A stretch of 64,000 nucleotides of DNA from Adiantum capillus-veneris (GCA_014529385.2 CM043942.1:112130141-112194140), one strand, 5' to 3'; shown: positions 48,239 to 60,921, counted from the stretch's first letter. Notes: generated from the letters alone by a model not told the origin. Made by a program: numbers and translations.

Positions 48239-50226
48239 GAATCTAACCAACCCAAATGATTTTATCATATTAAAATGATAATTTTATGTGGGAGAATAAA
48301 CGAAAACAAGTGTTAGAATATAGACATGTGCTTATGAATCTATCTTAACACATGGCTAGAGTTAAAGGGGTCAAGATGAGAGATGGTATGTCAAAGAGAA
48401 ATTCTAGCTAATGGAGTTTAAAGACCTTAGGGTTAGCTTCATTAAAGACCTCCAAAGGTTAGTGTTAAAATTCTTTTGACCTTAGGCAAACTCGAGTTGT
48501 GCTTGAGATGGGAACCTAACCCAAGCTTGAGGTGCTTGTCATGCTCACTGTGACTAAGGTGCTTGAGGTTCTTGTTGTGCTTGCTAACTAGGGTGCTTGA
48601 GGTGCTTGTTGTGCTTGTTGATTAGGGTGCTTGAGGTGCTTATCATTTTTAATGACCAAGGTACTAAGGTGCTCCATGACTAAGGTGTTAGAGGGACTCA
48701 AGGTTTTCCAAAAGTCAACAAGTATCCCTATTCATTGGGGGGGGGGGCAAGCCCTCATTCAAGGACCATGAGAGAGAACACACACACCCTCACACAAGTC
48801 AAGCCTTGTCTAAAGAAGCAACAAGGACACGTGTCAAGTTCCTCTCCATGTTGCCCTCATAAGGTGCCTAAAGCCTATTGGTTGGCCTCTCAAGGGGTCC
48901 AATGATAATTTAGGTTATTCAATTAATTGTTTATGAATTCTTCAAGTCCTCTCTCCATTAGGAAAATTTTGAACTCATTTTTGGGACTTTTAAGAGTGTC
49001 ACATCATCAAAGTTGTACAAAAGAAAGCAACCCGGTAGACCCCTCTAAATATTGCTTAAAACCCTATGATATGACCTATCATTGAAAAGTTCTTGAAAAA
49101 TGGATTCTAAAGAGCCAAGGTCCCAAAAGTTTGGATGACTTCTATGAAAGTTATGCCATTTTTTTTTTCAATCAACCAAGTTTTGTTACCGTTACGGTTA
49201 TCTAAAATCACCTTTTTCTAGATTTACATGAAGGCAATGTCCGATATATGCATGCTATATATCGATAGATAGCATTTGAAGAGCAGATTCTAAATATCCA
49301 ACCTCCGCCAAGTTTGGATCTTATTTGCAAAAAAAAATTTACCGATCCCCACTTTTTGAAAGCTATGCCACATCAACAATTCTTACAAGGCCCATTTTTG
49401 AGTCCAAACTTTTCCTAATGTCAAAGGGGAAAGGGGGACACTTGTCCCAAGGCAAGAATGTGATTGGCTAAGCTTGTAGGGGTCCAGTCAAATTCTCTCA
49501 TGAGCAGGAGGGGTCAACCAAGTGAAGCTAGGGGTGTGCTTGGGGACTATACTCTCTCTCACACACACACTCACAAGCTCATTCTTGCTTAGCAAAGTGC
49601 AAGAGCTCCATCTCCTTCTCCAAGCTTGTTGAGAAGTTGAGAGCCTACACCAACACTCTTGGCTATGGAGTGCAAATCCAACCAAGAGACATACTTCAAT
49701 GCTTAAGCTTGCGATCTTCTTCACCATAATTATTATGCTATTATGCTAGGTTATGCAAGAAGAGTGATAATAAGTGAGGAACTATCTCTTTCTCGTATGT
49801 TACTTCTTCTTCCTCTTCACCTTCGAACGAGGCCTTGAGACTGAGGCCGAGGATGGTTAATTCTTTTACAAAATTTATGTTATGCCCATGATGCATGAAG
49901 CTTTCCATCTTTATTGCATCACCTAGGTCACAAGGAACACAAAGATTGTATTGTATCAAGTCTCTCTTGATGGGAGAATTTATAATACAAAAGCCTATTG
50001 GAGGGGGGACCGGCTCCAGATAAATCCGGTCCTCACCTGTTGTCACGTTCTCTAAAACTCTCTCTTGCAAAATTATTTTTCATGACAAGTTAATTAAGTC
50101 TAATGGTTATGTTGCTATCGCTAATTAAATTCACTCTCTAAGTTCTCAAAGTATTCTCATAAAAATGCTCACTATAGTTCTTTTAATTACGCTATTCCCA
50201 AAGTTCTTAGGCCCTTTCCATTACAT
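48239..50226. other. 5' region (probable LTR/leader) of a Ty3-like element
   Basis: No gene seen. Contains a GGTGCTTGAGGTGCTTGT-like minisatellite at about 48,512-48,680 and a G9 run near 48,740. It ends at TTACA next to a primer-like site, so part may be an LTR, but no 3' partner is present. Confidence 0.4.
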
Positions 50227-50238
50227 TGGTATTAGAGC
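50227..50238 (+). promoter_or_regulatory. primer-binding-like site (tRNA-Met type, one mismatch)
   Basis: TGGTATTAGAGC differs by one base from the usual TGGTATCAGAGC and lies about 300 bp before the gag remains. Confidence 0.5.
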
Positions 50239-50533
50239 TATTGGTTTCTCTTTTCTTACTTAAGAAGAGAGGTCCTTAAGTTGTCTATGAAAGGTTGGAC
50301 CTGTTCATTGCAATAGGGTAAGTGGGAGAGGATCTATTATCCTATTTGAGAAGGACTTAGTTCGAGGTAAATCGTTGGGTAGTCTTAATAATGGAGTCTC
50401 TCGGGGCTTGCCTTTGGCTTAAGCATTATTGACCTACGAGCAAGCTCAATAGGAACCATAATCAACCCAGCAATTTTAGACCCTCTCCACTAGTCTTTGC
50501 AATCAAGAGTCGCTAATCCATGGGTGTCGCTAC

Positions 50534-51960
50534 TTGAGAACTAATTTTCAAAGACAAAGAAGAGTACCGACTAAGGTTTTTGAGGGTACCAAAGCACAAA
50601 GTAATCTATACATAAGTTTAATTATCAAAGCTGACAATAACCAAGAGAGTAGAATGAACATTGATAGCTTTGATTTTGCACATGAAGATGCTAATGATGA
50701 TGCCCCAATGTTTGTTAATTATCTTGTTACTAGGTTGCAGCAACCTATGGGCAACCCTGCTTTGCAAGACAAAGTTACTCAACAACTTTGGGCTTATGGG
50801 ATTTCCCTTCCTCTCCAAGAGGAGAGAGAGTTTAGGAGGCCTCCTGATGAGACTCCCAGAAGAAGACTCTCTCCCATAAGCGAGAAGAAATTCAAAGAAT
50901 GAGAAAGAAGTGAATCACTAAGTTCCTCTGAAGATGTTGCTCCACAAAAACGACGGACTAGACGATCGCCAACCCCTCCCAAGAGGAAAAGATCAACCCA
51001 TAGTCCTTCTCCTCGTCACTCCAAAAGAAAAGAGTGGAAACAAAGGGAAAAAAATGGAAGAAAGAGGTCACCCTCTTCTCCTTCTTCTTTAGCTTCGTCC
51101 TCTTTTGACAAAAGCAATGGATATTCTCCTAGAGAATACAAGATGAGAGGACATTGCAAATCCTACCTTGCGTGGAGAAGGTCCCAAAAGCTCAAGAAAT
51201 TCAAAGAGGGAGGAAAGAGTATCTATTTTCTTATCTATAATGGCACCTTTGGTGCTACCAAGAAATATTGACCTTCATCCAACAATTTGATGCGGCCTTT
51301 GAAGACCAGGGCTTCACAAGGTCCTCCAAGCTACATCATGTAGTTATGCTCTTCTATAAATCTTCTCGTCAATGGTGGGCTAGCATTGGTGTCAACAACA
51401 AAGCCCCAAAGACATGGAAAACTCTACGAGTTTCCATCATGAAGCAATTCCATGCAAGCAATGCAAAGGACAAAGTCCTTACCGAATGGCGAAGTTTGGA
51501 GCTACTTCTCCGAGTCTATCCACAAATATGTGGACAAGTTCATCTCAAGGCTATTGTCTTTCAGAAGATAGATTTCACCGAGAAAAAGCAACAATTCTGT
51601 GTTGGATTACCTAAACAAATGGCCGAGTATGTCAAGTCTCAACGGTCTAGTTCTATCACTGAAGTAATCTACCACACTATGGTTGCTTTGTGAATCAATT
51701 TCCAATAATGGTCTAGAAGGAATGCCAAGCCCATGGAAAGCAAAGACAAAAATGATGCAAAGGGGAAAAACAATGCCCAAAATTCTTCCCAAGGCAGTTC
51801 CAACAACAACAACAACAATCAGTCCAAGGAGAAGGGAGTTTACAAAGGTAAAAATAAACTCTCTCCTGAAGAGCTAGAATCTTTTTTTAAGGACCACAAA
51901 TGATTCAAGTGTGGGGAGCAAGGACATAGCTACGTTCTTGTCCCAAAAGAAATACCCGCA
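50534..51960 (+). pseudogene. decayed gag of a Ty3-like element
   Basis: A first piece at 50,534-50,902 (FVNYLVTRLQQPMGNPALQD), a basic Ser/Arg-rich part with stops (about 50,900-51,250), and a clear gag domain at 51,268-51,693: FIQQFDAAFEDQGFTRSSKL, FYKSSRQWWASIGVNNKAP, QQFCVGLPKQMAEYVKSQRS. A zinc knuckle follows at about 51,900, where a TGA at 51,901-51,903 takes the place of the first Cys (reads FKCGEQGHSY). Several frameshifts. The gag belongs to the same unit as the polymerase remains downstream. Confidence 0.75.
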
Positions 51961-52040
51961 ATGAGACTCCTAGAGCTTCTACGACCAAATCTCCAAAAGA
52001 GGATGCTCATTGCAAAGGATTACCTCTCTCCTATGCTTGG

Positions 52041-53650
52041 GGAAAGGTAAGGGAGCATGATGCCTTTATCTTGTTTAAATGTGGTTATACTCACAATTTC
52101 ATATCCACGGAGTTGGCCACCAAATTAGGCATTCAAGCTCATGAGATGGGAGATATTGTTGTAGCTGATGGAGTCTTCAAGGGGCAAGAAGCCGCAGTTA
52201 CTCCCTTGATTGGGAAATTGAGGCTTCATGTAAAAGGCTATGTTGAAAAAGAAGATTTCTTTATCTCTCCTCTCAAGCATGAAGATGTCATCTTAGGGGC
52301 ACCATGATTTGACCATATGGCTACATTAATGTAGCCTGAAAGAAGGTTGTACTTCAAGTACAAAGAAAAGGACATGTACATAGATGCTAATGAGCTTGGT
52401 CATACCATACCCTTTGTAAATTATCTTGCTTTTTAAAAATCAATGAAAAGCTCAGTTTTTGCGTACATAATATTTGTCAAACAATCCATAAAAAGTCATA
52501 ATTCCTTGTCAAGTGAATATGGTAGGAGTCAAGAAGAGCTATCCTTTTCTACTTTTATAAATGGATTCCAAGATGTTTTAATCAATGATATCGTTATGGA
52601 CTTACCTCCAAAAGGAGGGGATGATGACGATCGAATTGAGCTCCTACCAGGAAGCTCACCCCCCTAACAAGCCTCCTTATTGAGTTTCCCAAGCTCAACA
52701 AGAGGAGATCATGATGTAAGTACAAGAAATGATAGACAAAGGGATGGTGAGGACTAGCTCCTCTCCCTTTTGTTCTCCAATTCTTTTAGTGCAAAAGAAA
52801 GATGGTACATACCGCATGTGTGTGGACTATTGAGCGTTAAACCATATCACTATCAAAAACAGATTTCTCATACCGTGGTCAAAGATCTGTTTGATAATCT
52901 ACAGGGTTTGACCTACTTAATTAGGATTGACCTTAAAAGTGGCTATCATCAAATAAGGATAGTGAATGAAGGTATTGTAAAGACCGTGTTTCGTAAAATG
53001 TTGGTCTTTATGAATATCTAGTCATGCCTTTTGGATTGACTAATGCTCCAACCATGTTCAATCGTTTGATGGAAAAAATATTAATACCCTACTCTAAGTT
53101 TACTGGAGTGTTCTTTGATGATATCATAATCTACCCTAAGTCCTTGGAGGAGCAGAAGCAACAACTCCACGATCGATATACAAAGTACGCTGATGAGCAT
53201 CGTTATCTTTCTACTTTCGAAGAAGGAGACAAGGTTTTCCTCAAGGTTCCCGAGCATTCAGAAAGTTTGAAGATGAAAAAAGTTGCTAAACTCTCACCAC
53301 GCTATTGTGGATCGTTTACCATTCTCAAACATATAGGTCAAGTGGCCTATAAATTAGCTCTTCCAGACCACTCACGATTTCATCCTGTTTTTCATGCTTG
53401 CCATTAACGAAAATAGCTAGGACAGAATGATAATGTCATTGACACACGTGTGTTAGTTGACCTTATCAAACCACCAAGCATCCCTCATGAGCCCAAAAAG
53501 ATTTTGAATGCTCATGAGCTTCACACCAAACATCATGTCAGAGGACAAGTGCTGGTAAAATGACTAGGTAGACCTGAAGAAGGTTCTACATGGGAGAATG
53601 TCAGCGCACTTAAGAAACTTTTTCCTACGTTTTTTTTCGAGGATGAAAAC
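52041..53650 (+). pseudogene. decayed Ty3-like pol with internal deletion (RT joined to integrase C-terminus)
   Basis: A retropepsin-like domain at about 52,060-52,310 reads GYTHNFISTELATKLGIQ and DVILGAP, with Lys-Cys where the catalytic Asp is expected. Reverse transcriptase fragments at 52,690-53,150 include VQKKDGTYRMCVDY, LTYLIRIDLKSGYHQIRI, MPFGLTNAPTMFNRLMEKI and VFFDDIIIYPKS. Immediately after, in the same frame at about 53,155, the protein jumps to an integrase C-terminal part (YLSTFEEGDKVFLKVPE; LSPRYCGSFTILKHIGQVAY; DHSRFHPVFHACH) and a chromodomain-like end (GRPEEGSTWENVSALKKLFP). The rest of RT, RNase H and the integrase core are absent. It is a deleted copy that also has stops at 52,830, 53,020 and 53,405. 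Confidence 0.85.
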
Positions 53651-53655
53651 AATTC

Positions 53656-53768
53656 AAGGGGGGGGTAATGTAAGGACATGGGTCCTACGGGCAAGGCCAC
53701 CGGCACGCCCGGACAGTGTGTACGCTAGGGGGAGGCTATAAGATAGCACGGTTGGGTGGAGACTAGCA
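53656..53768 (+). mobile_element. polypurine tract and truncated 3' LTR
   Basis: AAGGGGGGGG (53,656-53,665) then TGTAAGGACATGGGTCCTAC from 53,669, the same LTR family start as at 4,234. After about 100 bp the sequence changes to LINE coding sequence, so the LTR is truncated. Confidence 0.7.
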
Positions 53769-54600
53769 CACGCATTACCACCGCTCTTTCAACAAGAGAC
53801 TTCCTTTGGGGAGGCAATGGACAAAACCACAAGTTACCAAAGGTTGCATGGGACATAGGGGGGCCTTGGTCTCTTGAACTTGGAATTCCTTTCAAACAAA
53901 ATTGCAGCAAAATGGATACTGAGATCTATCTCATCCAAGGATTACAAGGCTCTCAAAAGGAATGTCACAACCTCAAATGTCAAGACTATAAAGCTTGGAC
54001 TTATCTCTCTTTTAAGGAAATCCTATTGAACCCTAGGGACATCATTCCTATTGGCTCTCCACTTATTTGCACATTTTGGAAAGCCTGCCAGACAAAACTA
54101 AAGAAGAAGTGGAGCCCCCCTCAAAAGCTACTGTCTAATTTTAATAATTTTCTATATGATTCTCTCTAGACAAGTATATATGCAACTAAATCCAAAGAGA
54201 TGCTCAACATAAGAGCCAACAAATTCTTCAAACTTGGCATCAGGATGTGGAGTGATCTTTTCAGTGGACATAAGCTCAAATTAACAGAGGAACTACACTC
54301 AGACTTTAATCTATCAATAACATAAGCTCAATGGTGTCTGGCCAAAACACAGAACCCTGGGGGATTCACTCTATATACAAAATGGATGCGAGCGAGCAAA
54401 AAACTTTGATAAAGCCCCTATATACGACTCATATTAGGGAATATGACCCCCCTTTCTACGCTTATATGATAATCAATGCAGAAAAATATCATACCACTAT
54501 CTTACATATAAAATTTAGGTCTCACATGATCCAATTGAAAACTGGTCAAAGAGCATGTAACATAGTGATTGGCAACGTACAAAGGAACCACTTCTGTTGA
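53769..54600 (+). pseudogene. LINE fragment from just after the reverse transcriptase
   Basis: RDFLWGGNGQNHKLPKVAWD is the typical plant LINE block after RT. In shifting frames it continues GGLGLLNLEF, KIAAKWILRSIS, CTFWKACQTKLKKKW and LFSGHKLKLTEELHSDFNLS. Frames break several times. It is in order with the LINE endonuclease that stops at 48,238 and with the zinc region at 59.8 kb. Confidence 0.65.
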
Positions 54601-55841
54601 TAACTAGACGTACCCTCAATGTGTCTTAGTTTGACTTTCAAACTATGTGCCCGTTAAGCCTGTACTTTAGCTACTCGTCCAATTTGGACCCATTTAAATT
54701 ACTCAAAAAACATGACTATAAAACTGTGTTAGGTTCTCCGTGTAAATTTGCATCTATACAAGCTCTTACAAGTGAACTATAATCACAAAACAATGGCGTG
54801 ATAAAGTTATTGAAAAACTTGTTGTTTTTTTTTCAAATTTCAATTTAAAAATCCCTTTTGTAAATGTAATCCTATAAAACTTTGAAAATTATGTCAATTA
54901 AAATACCCCTTTTTTGAACTCTCATGGCATACTTACATTTCTACAACAACCCCCCCAAACCACCCCCCCTCCCTTCTGGCAAAAAAAAAAAAAAAAAGTT
55001 CCTACTGTCCTCTCGAAAATAAATCTTGTTTCATATCTATGTGCGAGATAGGATTGTGGCTCTTGCGAACCTAAATGTAAATTTGAAGCTCTAAACACAT
55101 TTTTAGCTCTTGCCTACTTCTATGTGTATGTGGCCTTGATGCTGTGTTGCACTTTGCACAAATCACATTCCAAGCTAACTCTTAAGAGGTCATCTTACCT
55201 TGAATTTTTTATAAAAGAGATAGCATCTTTTATTTGGGTCAAATTTTGGTCACTCGCCAATTACCATAATGAATAATGCTCGAGGGGCTTCCTCATAGAG
55301 CTAGCTCCTATTAAAAAACGTCCAAGAGGAGCAACAACATGAAGAAGAGTGGAGGGCCTTTGAAATTTGGCCCCATGGTACAGACCCAATATGCCTTGGC
55401 GGGAAGACATCCTGTGTCCAACAACTCACTTTATAGCATAACTCTATTTACTTTCTTCTTGTCCTTGTGAACAATAAGGGAGTTGTTGGCCGTTGCAAAG
55501 TGCTCCACCCCCCCCGTGCTCGTTTATAAGTGACACGGGGTCGAGCTCATGGGATCTACGGCAGGGGTGCACGATCGGTGGGGCATGGTTTTTAGGCCGA
55601 CGGATCTCCGCAGCAGGGGGGGCAGGATTTATGTAGTGCAAGTATCACTTTACTTGTAGTGGTGCGTGATAGGCGGGTTGGATAGAGTTGAGAAGTGTGG
55701 TGGGGGAGGTCCAGGGTTCAAGGCCCGACGCTGGGTTGGGATCCCTAATGTTTTATTCTCGTTGATCTTTAATCAACGGTGGATTAAATTTGAGTCGTCG
55801 ATCCCTCGACTTAACCCCGTGTTCTTTATGGACGAGGACTC
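54601..55841. other. stretch without recognised gene
   Basis: AT-rich, with a CCCCCC-rich stretch and an A17 run near 54,980. From about 55,440 it is more GC-rich. No gene seen on either strand. Confidence 0.45.
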
Positions 55842-55972
55842 CCCATCTCTATGGGTTCTCTCTTCTCACACTCCTCTCCATCTCACATCGTCTCCCGTCA
55901 TGCACACGTATTGATATAATTTGCATGTGTTTGGGGCAAACATATAGCTTGACCTCAAAAGAACTGAAGGCC
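55842..55972. repeat. direct repeat left of LINE (partner about 59,422-59,555)
   Basis: CCATCTCTATGGGTTCTCTC through GAACTGAAGGCC, matched at 59,422-59,555 with a handful of differences. The last 17 bp (CAAAAGAACTGAAGGCC, 55,956-55,972) also recur directly after the LINE tail at 59,388-59,404 with one mismatch, and are the likely target-site duplication. Confidence 0.85.
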
Positions 55973-58900
55973 ATTGGCATGTGATCAGAGAGGTTTTTTG
56001 TTGAGATTACCTTCATCTCTCACGTCGATGAGATCCAGTCAGCTTGATGAGAGCAGTAGCATCTATCCAGCCGAGAGGCAGTGCGGCCAATCCCCAAGAG
56101 GGGAGAAAAAGCTTCTTGTTAAAAGGACACACCTGTTCAAAGACCCTCTCTTCAGAAGCATCACCAAGAAAGAGTTGGGAAAGCTCAAGAAAGATGTGGG
56201 GATGAATAAACCTAGTGCTTGGAATGTATTTGTTCGGAGTGTACAAAAAGCTATCAAAACTTTGGGTACTCGGGTAAAAAAAGTCAATGAGGCACATACC
56301 AAACATCTCACAGAGGAGGTGGCGCAATTAGCCTCTAGGAAGGCTGTCGGACTGGCTATCGAAGATGAGCACAAGCGACGGCTTGAAGCTTAATCTCACC
56401 TGGGCAACGAACAGCTGGAGGAAATCAAGAAGGCGAGATTGATATCTAGGGAAACTTTCCTACAACTAGAGCCTTCTAATCAAGCACATTTTTTAAGGGC
56501 TCTGAAAGTGAGGAAAAGTAGAGGCCACATGCAAGTGCTCGATGATGAGAAAGGAAATACAATTCAAAACCAAGATGAGATGGCTGCACTTATGCTCAAG
56601 TATCTTAGCCAGGTTATCAGCCAGCCAGAGACCCAATCTCAGGAAGTGGAAGAAGCCCGGCGTCTTTACTTGGAAGTGTTTAAAAGAAGGTTCCCTAGGA
56701 GGAAGCCAACCACATGGAAAAGGCCTTCTCTGAGGAGGAATGCTCAGTGGGACTTAAAGCTCTTGGCAATGAAAAGTCCCCCGGCTGGGATGGACTGACG
56801 GTTGGATTCTTCAGAGATTTTTGGGATGATCTCAAGGGTCCAGTCACACAAATGGACAATATAGCTGTTTTCGAAGAGTTGTTGGATGCAAGTGTTAATA
56901 GAGGGCTTATCAAGCCCATCCCCAAACAGACTTGCTACTCTCAACTTAAACATTGGTGTCCCATTGGATGCAAGTGTTACTAGAGCGCTTCTCAAGACCA
57001 TCCCCAAATAGATTTGCTGCTCTCAACTTAAACATTGGTGTCCCATTATGATGATGTCAGTAGCATACAAAATTATTTCCAAGGAAATAGCTCTCAGACT
57101 TGGCCCCCTCCTGAGTCGGATCATCTCTCCCCATCAACACGGGTTCATTAAAGGGAGATCTATATCTGACAATATCTTGGCAGCAATGGTAGGATTAGAG
57201 TATGCATCCTTCTCCAAGCAAGAGTGCATCTTGTTGGACCTTGACAAAGCTGATGATAGGATAGAAATAGAAGAATTCATGGGAGCTCTGGGCTTTGGGC
57301 CTTGCCTTTGTCGCCTAATACGCACACTAGGCGGGGGCAGCCAATCAGAGATCCTGTTTAATGACAAAATTGTGGGATCTTTTGAGGTTAAAAGGTCTAT
57401 TAAGCAAGGATGCCCCCTAGCCCCTTGTTGTTCGCCATCGGGTCGCATCCTCTCATTATAATGCTCAAAGCCAGTGCAGCGCGGGGACAGATTCAAGGTC
57501 TGGCATTGCCGGACAACGACCAACTACTAGCCAAAATGTTCGCAAATGATTCGCTGCTATTCTTGAAGGTGTGCCCTCAAGTTGTCATGAGAGCTCTAGA
57601 CATTGTGCAAACATTTGCCATGGCCTCGGGGTCCAAGTGCTATATAGAGAAGTCAAGACTAATATCCCTGTCTCGGAGAACGACTCTTTTGACACTGCAA
57701 TCTAGACAAGAGAGATTATCTCAAAAGGGTGTATGTTTAGACACCTGGGAGCCCCCGTAGGGGTGGACGTAACCCACAGTCAAAGACTTCAATGGGTCAT
57801 TGAAAAAATAAGTGCCAAAATGAGAAGGTGGGAGTTTGTTCTCTCACCCTTCCAAAGACGGACTAGAGTGATCAATGCTTTTATGATCCCGTATATTGCT
57901 TTCCTCAGTCCCATGCTCAAGATGGCTAAGTGTAACTGGAAAGAATTCTTAAAACCAGTGAAAAGGTTTCTTTGGAAGAACAACATGAAAACCTCTCGGC
58001 CATGGAACTGGGCTAGATGGGAGGTAGTTGCTTGTCCGGTAGACCAAGGAGGTCTTGGAATTCTTAACCCTGTATCTCATGCTGAGGCCCTTTGTGCCAA
58101 TTTTATGATCTCATCGGCTAAACAGGACCAAGCTTGGGCTATCATGACCAAGGAAATGCTTGATGCAGCAAAACTGGGATCGAAAGGGGGAAAATGGAAG
58201 GGGGTTGTGATGCACGACAAACTTCTCCCCCCAAAGTGGTCTTATCTTAGATCTAGTGGACTCTCAGGGGAGCTAATCAGGAAGTGAAAAAGTCTTGTTG
58301 AGGTGTTGGAACGGGGGGAAGTATCCAGATACTTTAAGAACTCCGTATTGCACTAGTCCCCTTGGCTCTCTAAAATATTAGGACCGCCACAAAGCCCTTA
58401 CTGGATAGAAATGGCCAGGAAGGTGAATAATAAGGGGCTCGTTTGACTAGGGCAATTCTGGGATGGCAACAGGAAGTGCTGTAAAACTACTGACTCTTTA
58501 GCCATCCAATTTCAATTGAATGGATTTGTGATCTTACTAGTCTATAGGGTGATTAAAGAGCTTGATAAGATGGTGATGCCAATCTGTGAATCCAACTTTG
58601 AATGGGACGCTTGGAGATGGCCCGGGAGTAGCCTCTTTTGGAAACCACAATCTAAAGTCATTTACCATGCATTAATGCACGAGGGTAATTGGTGTAGCCC
58701 CCTCAACAAATTATGGAAGAGGCAGTGGATGGAAAAACGGTGGGAGGGAGTCATGGAGAACATCTCGAAGCCAAGATTGCCTTAGTATATGAAGATACTT
58801 CTGTGGAAAGTGATGAGGGGCGCTCTGCCAACGGGCGTAAAGATACAAGAAAGAGGCATCGGGTCCGATCGTTGCTCGGGGTGCAGAATAGTGAGTGAAG

Positions 58901-59387
58901 ACCTAGGCCACCTTTTCATGAGATGCCAGGCAATCAGGGGCATGGCTGGGAAAATATTCAAGTGGATTCAAAGGACATGGAAAATTAAGTTCTTCAAGAA
59001 TGATATGTTCTTTGGTAGTAACAGGATCGGAAGTCCTGCTCTTCTCATCTCCACTCAAATAATCAGGTACTACTTCTTGCACCATATTTGGCAAGGAAGG
59101 AACCACCGCGTGTTTGAGGGGGATCTAGTTGTGGCAAGCTTTTGTGAAATCATGCAAGAGAGCAGAGTGATGATCCACATGATTGGAGGCAAAGAAGCCT
59201 TAGAGGACTGGTCTAGAACAATACATAACATCTTGTAATAAGTAAAGCCGAGGAAGTAAGAGTGGTTTCTCTGCCAAGCAGATAACTTGTAATCCTTTGA
59301 CCCTCAAGGCTCGGTCTGAGCTCAAGGATTGTTGTATATTTCTGTTCTTAATACTATCAACTCACAATCATGAGTTTTTCCAAAAAA
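55973..59387 (+). pseudogene. 5'-truncated LINE with reverse transcriptase and zinc-binding end
   Basis: The copy starts within the end of the endonuclease region and includes a linker (KKELGKLKKDVGMNKPSAWN, a stop at 56,391, then QLEEIKKARLISRETF). The RT has ALGNEKSPGWDGLTVGFF, FIKGRSISDNILA, LLDLDKADDR, SIKQGCPLAP, and FANDSLLFL, where the second box normally reads FADD; Asn (AAT, 57,545-57,547) replaces the first Asp. Then HLGAPVG, FLWKNNMKTSRPWNWARWE, GGLGILNPVSHAEALC, and the zinc-binding end (GALPTGVKIQERG; RCSGCRIVSEDLGHLFMRC). TAA near 59,236. Ends in CAAAAAA followed by a 17-bp target duplication. Frameshifts near 56,790, 57,420 and 57,730 and a short duplication near 56,990 make it dead. 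Confidence 0.88.
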
Positions 59388-59421
59388 CAAAAGAACTCAA
59401 GGCCAAGCTTAGTGCTCCACC

Positions 59422-59555
59422 CCCCATCTCTATGGGTTCTCTCTTCTCACACTCCTCTCCATCTCACATCGGCTCATGTCATGCACACATATTGATATAA
59501 TTAGCATGTGTTTGGGGCAAACATACAGCTTGACCTTAAAGGAACTCAAGTCCAA
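59422..59555. repeat. direct repeat right of LINE (partner 55,842-55,972)
   Basis: Second copy of the repeat described at 55,842. It begins about 18 bp after the duplicated target site, so the host DNA held a tandem repeat of about 165 bp before the LINE inserted into its first unit. Confidence 0.8.
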
Positions 59556-59559
59556 GCTT

Positions 59560-60222
59560 ACAAGTAAAAAATTATTGTGTGGCCAGTCTTGGGACTCATG
59601 TATTGAGTTTCCGACCCTGCACTTAAAGGGGCACCTGTTAGGCTTGCATTTAGGGTCAGGTTTGTTTCAAATCATCCCTCCAAAACATTATTGTGGCGAC
59701 CGAGAGCAAAGCTGAAGTGGTATCACTCTATTCGCAACATGAAAATTTGGTTCAGTGGAGCTCAAAACAGTGGTCTTACAGGTTCACATGTATCTGGGCT
59801 TCTCCTGCGGCCACAAAGCACAGCACTCTTCTCTGACTGATTCTTCACCAAGGGATCTAGACTGGAGAAAAAGCTCTCAAAATTGGTAAAGCGGATGGCA
59901 AATGTAGAAGATGTCTCTATGCAATAGAGGACTGTAAACACCTATTCTACCATTGCCCCAAGAACTCATTCTTGATCAAAGAACTCAGTGCAATGTGCAT
60001 GAAGATGGGCAAGTGGAAATTAAGTCTGGAAGATGTCCTGATTGGTAATTGTAAAGGTCTAGATATTCTGTGATGGAATGTGTGGCGGGGATTTATCCTC
60101 TGGTTTATATGGTCGCAAAGAGTAGGTGCTAATATGCAATCCTCAACTTCTCTTCCCCTCAGTCTTTTAAGGCATGACTTATTGTCCTCTGCCTCTCAAC
60201 TTTGTATAAAAATCACAGAAGC
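59560..60222 (+). pseudogene. LINE zinc-binding region (zf-RVT-like), interrupted
   Basis: After weak sequence, a frame reads YRFTCIWASPAATKHSTLLW, then LILHQGI, TGEKALKIGKADGKCRRC and EDCKHLFYHCPKNSFLIKEL, the C-terminal zinc-binding region of plant LINEs. A stop near 60,072 interrupts it. It is cut at 60,222 by the small LTR element and resumes at 63,487; GAAGC is duplicated (60,218-60,222 and 63,482-63,486). Confidence 0.8.
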
Positions 60223-60921
60223 TGTCACAAGGTGGGCACCACGTGCCAATAGAAAAGAACAGACCGAACAGACTTTTAGCACTTGAATAACAACTGAACT
60301 AAAAGAGAGAGACGACACGCGACACGGAGTGGTGGAATTCCACCCCAAAGAGTATTGGCCCCAAACCTTGGTGCCCCTTTCGGTATTTCTGTATATTGCA
60401 TCAACACAGTACAAGCCGGTACTCCAGACTCCGCACCTTCGTACTGAAGCATGCCAGAGAATGAGCCCTAGCCTCATATCTAAAGGCCCTTGGCAGTTAC
60501 AATTAAAAGCTTTTAAAACTCAAAATCTTCTGGTCCAAAAGCAAAGCCAAAATCTCCCAGCGTAAATCACTGAATTCCATACAGTGTGCCACGTCATCAT
60601 CTAGCGCAAAACGTAGAAATCTGCCCTTAGGGTTAGGGTTAGGGTTTTTGCAGTTTTAGGGTTTCTCACAGAATTAGGGTTTTGCTGTTTTAGGGTTAGG
60701 GTTTCCAGAATTAGGGTTTCAGCAGTTAGGGTTTTGGGCAAAAATTAGGGTTTGTAGGTTTTAGGATTAGGGTTTCAAAATTAGGGTTTGCAAGTTTGAA
60801 GGTTAGGGTTTCCAGCATTAGGGTTTCAGCAGTTCTGGCAGACATTAGGGTTTAGGCCCCTCGGCCACATCTGTACGTTGACTCCATTCTTTAGGCTTTG
60901 ACACGTCAGCAGTTTGTTACA
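60223..60921 (-). repeat. 3' LTR (699 bp) with telomere-like tract
   Basis: Matches 62,770-63,481 with roughly 3% substitutions in the part compared by eye and a few indels. Positions 60,627-60,855 are built of TTAGGGTT and TTTAGGG words separated by short spacers. Confidence 0.92.

Noticed and set aside
60627-60855. Interpretation as a true chromosome end or interstitial telomere
   Set aside because: The same tract occurs in both LTRs of one element with unrelated spacers, so it is part of the LTR.
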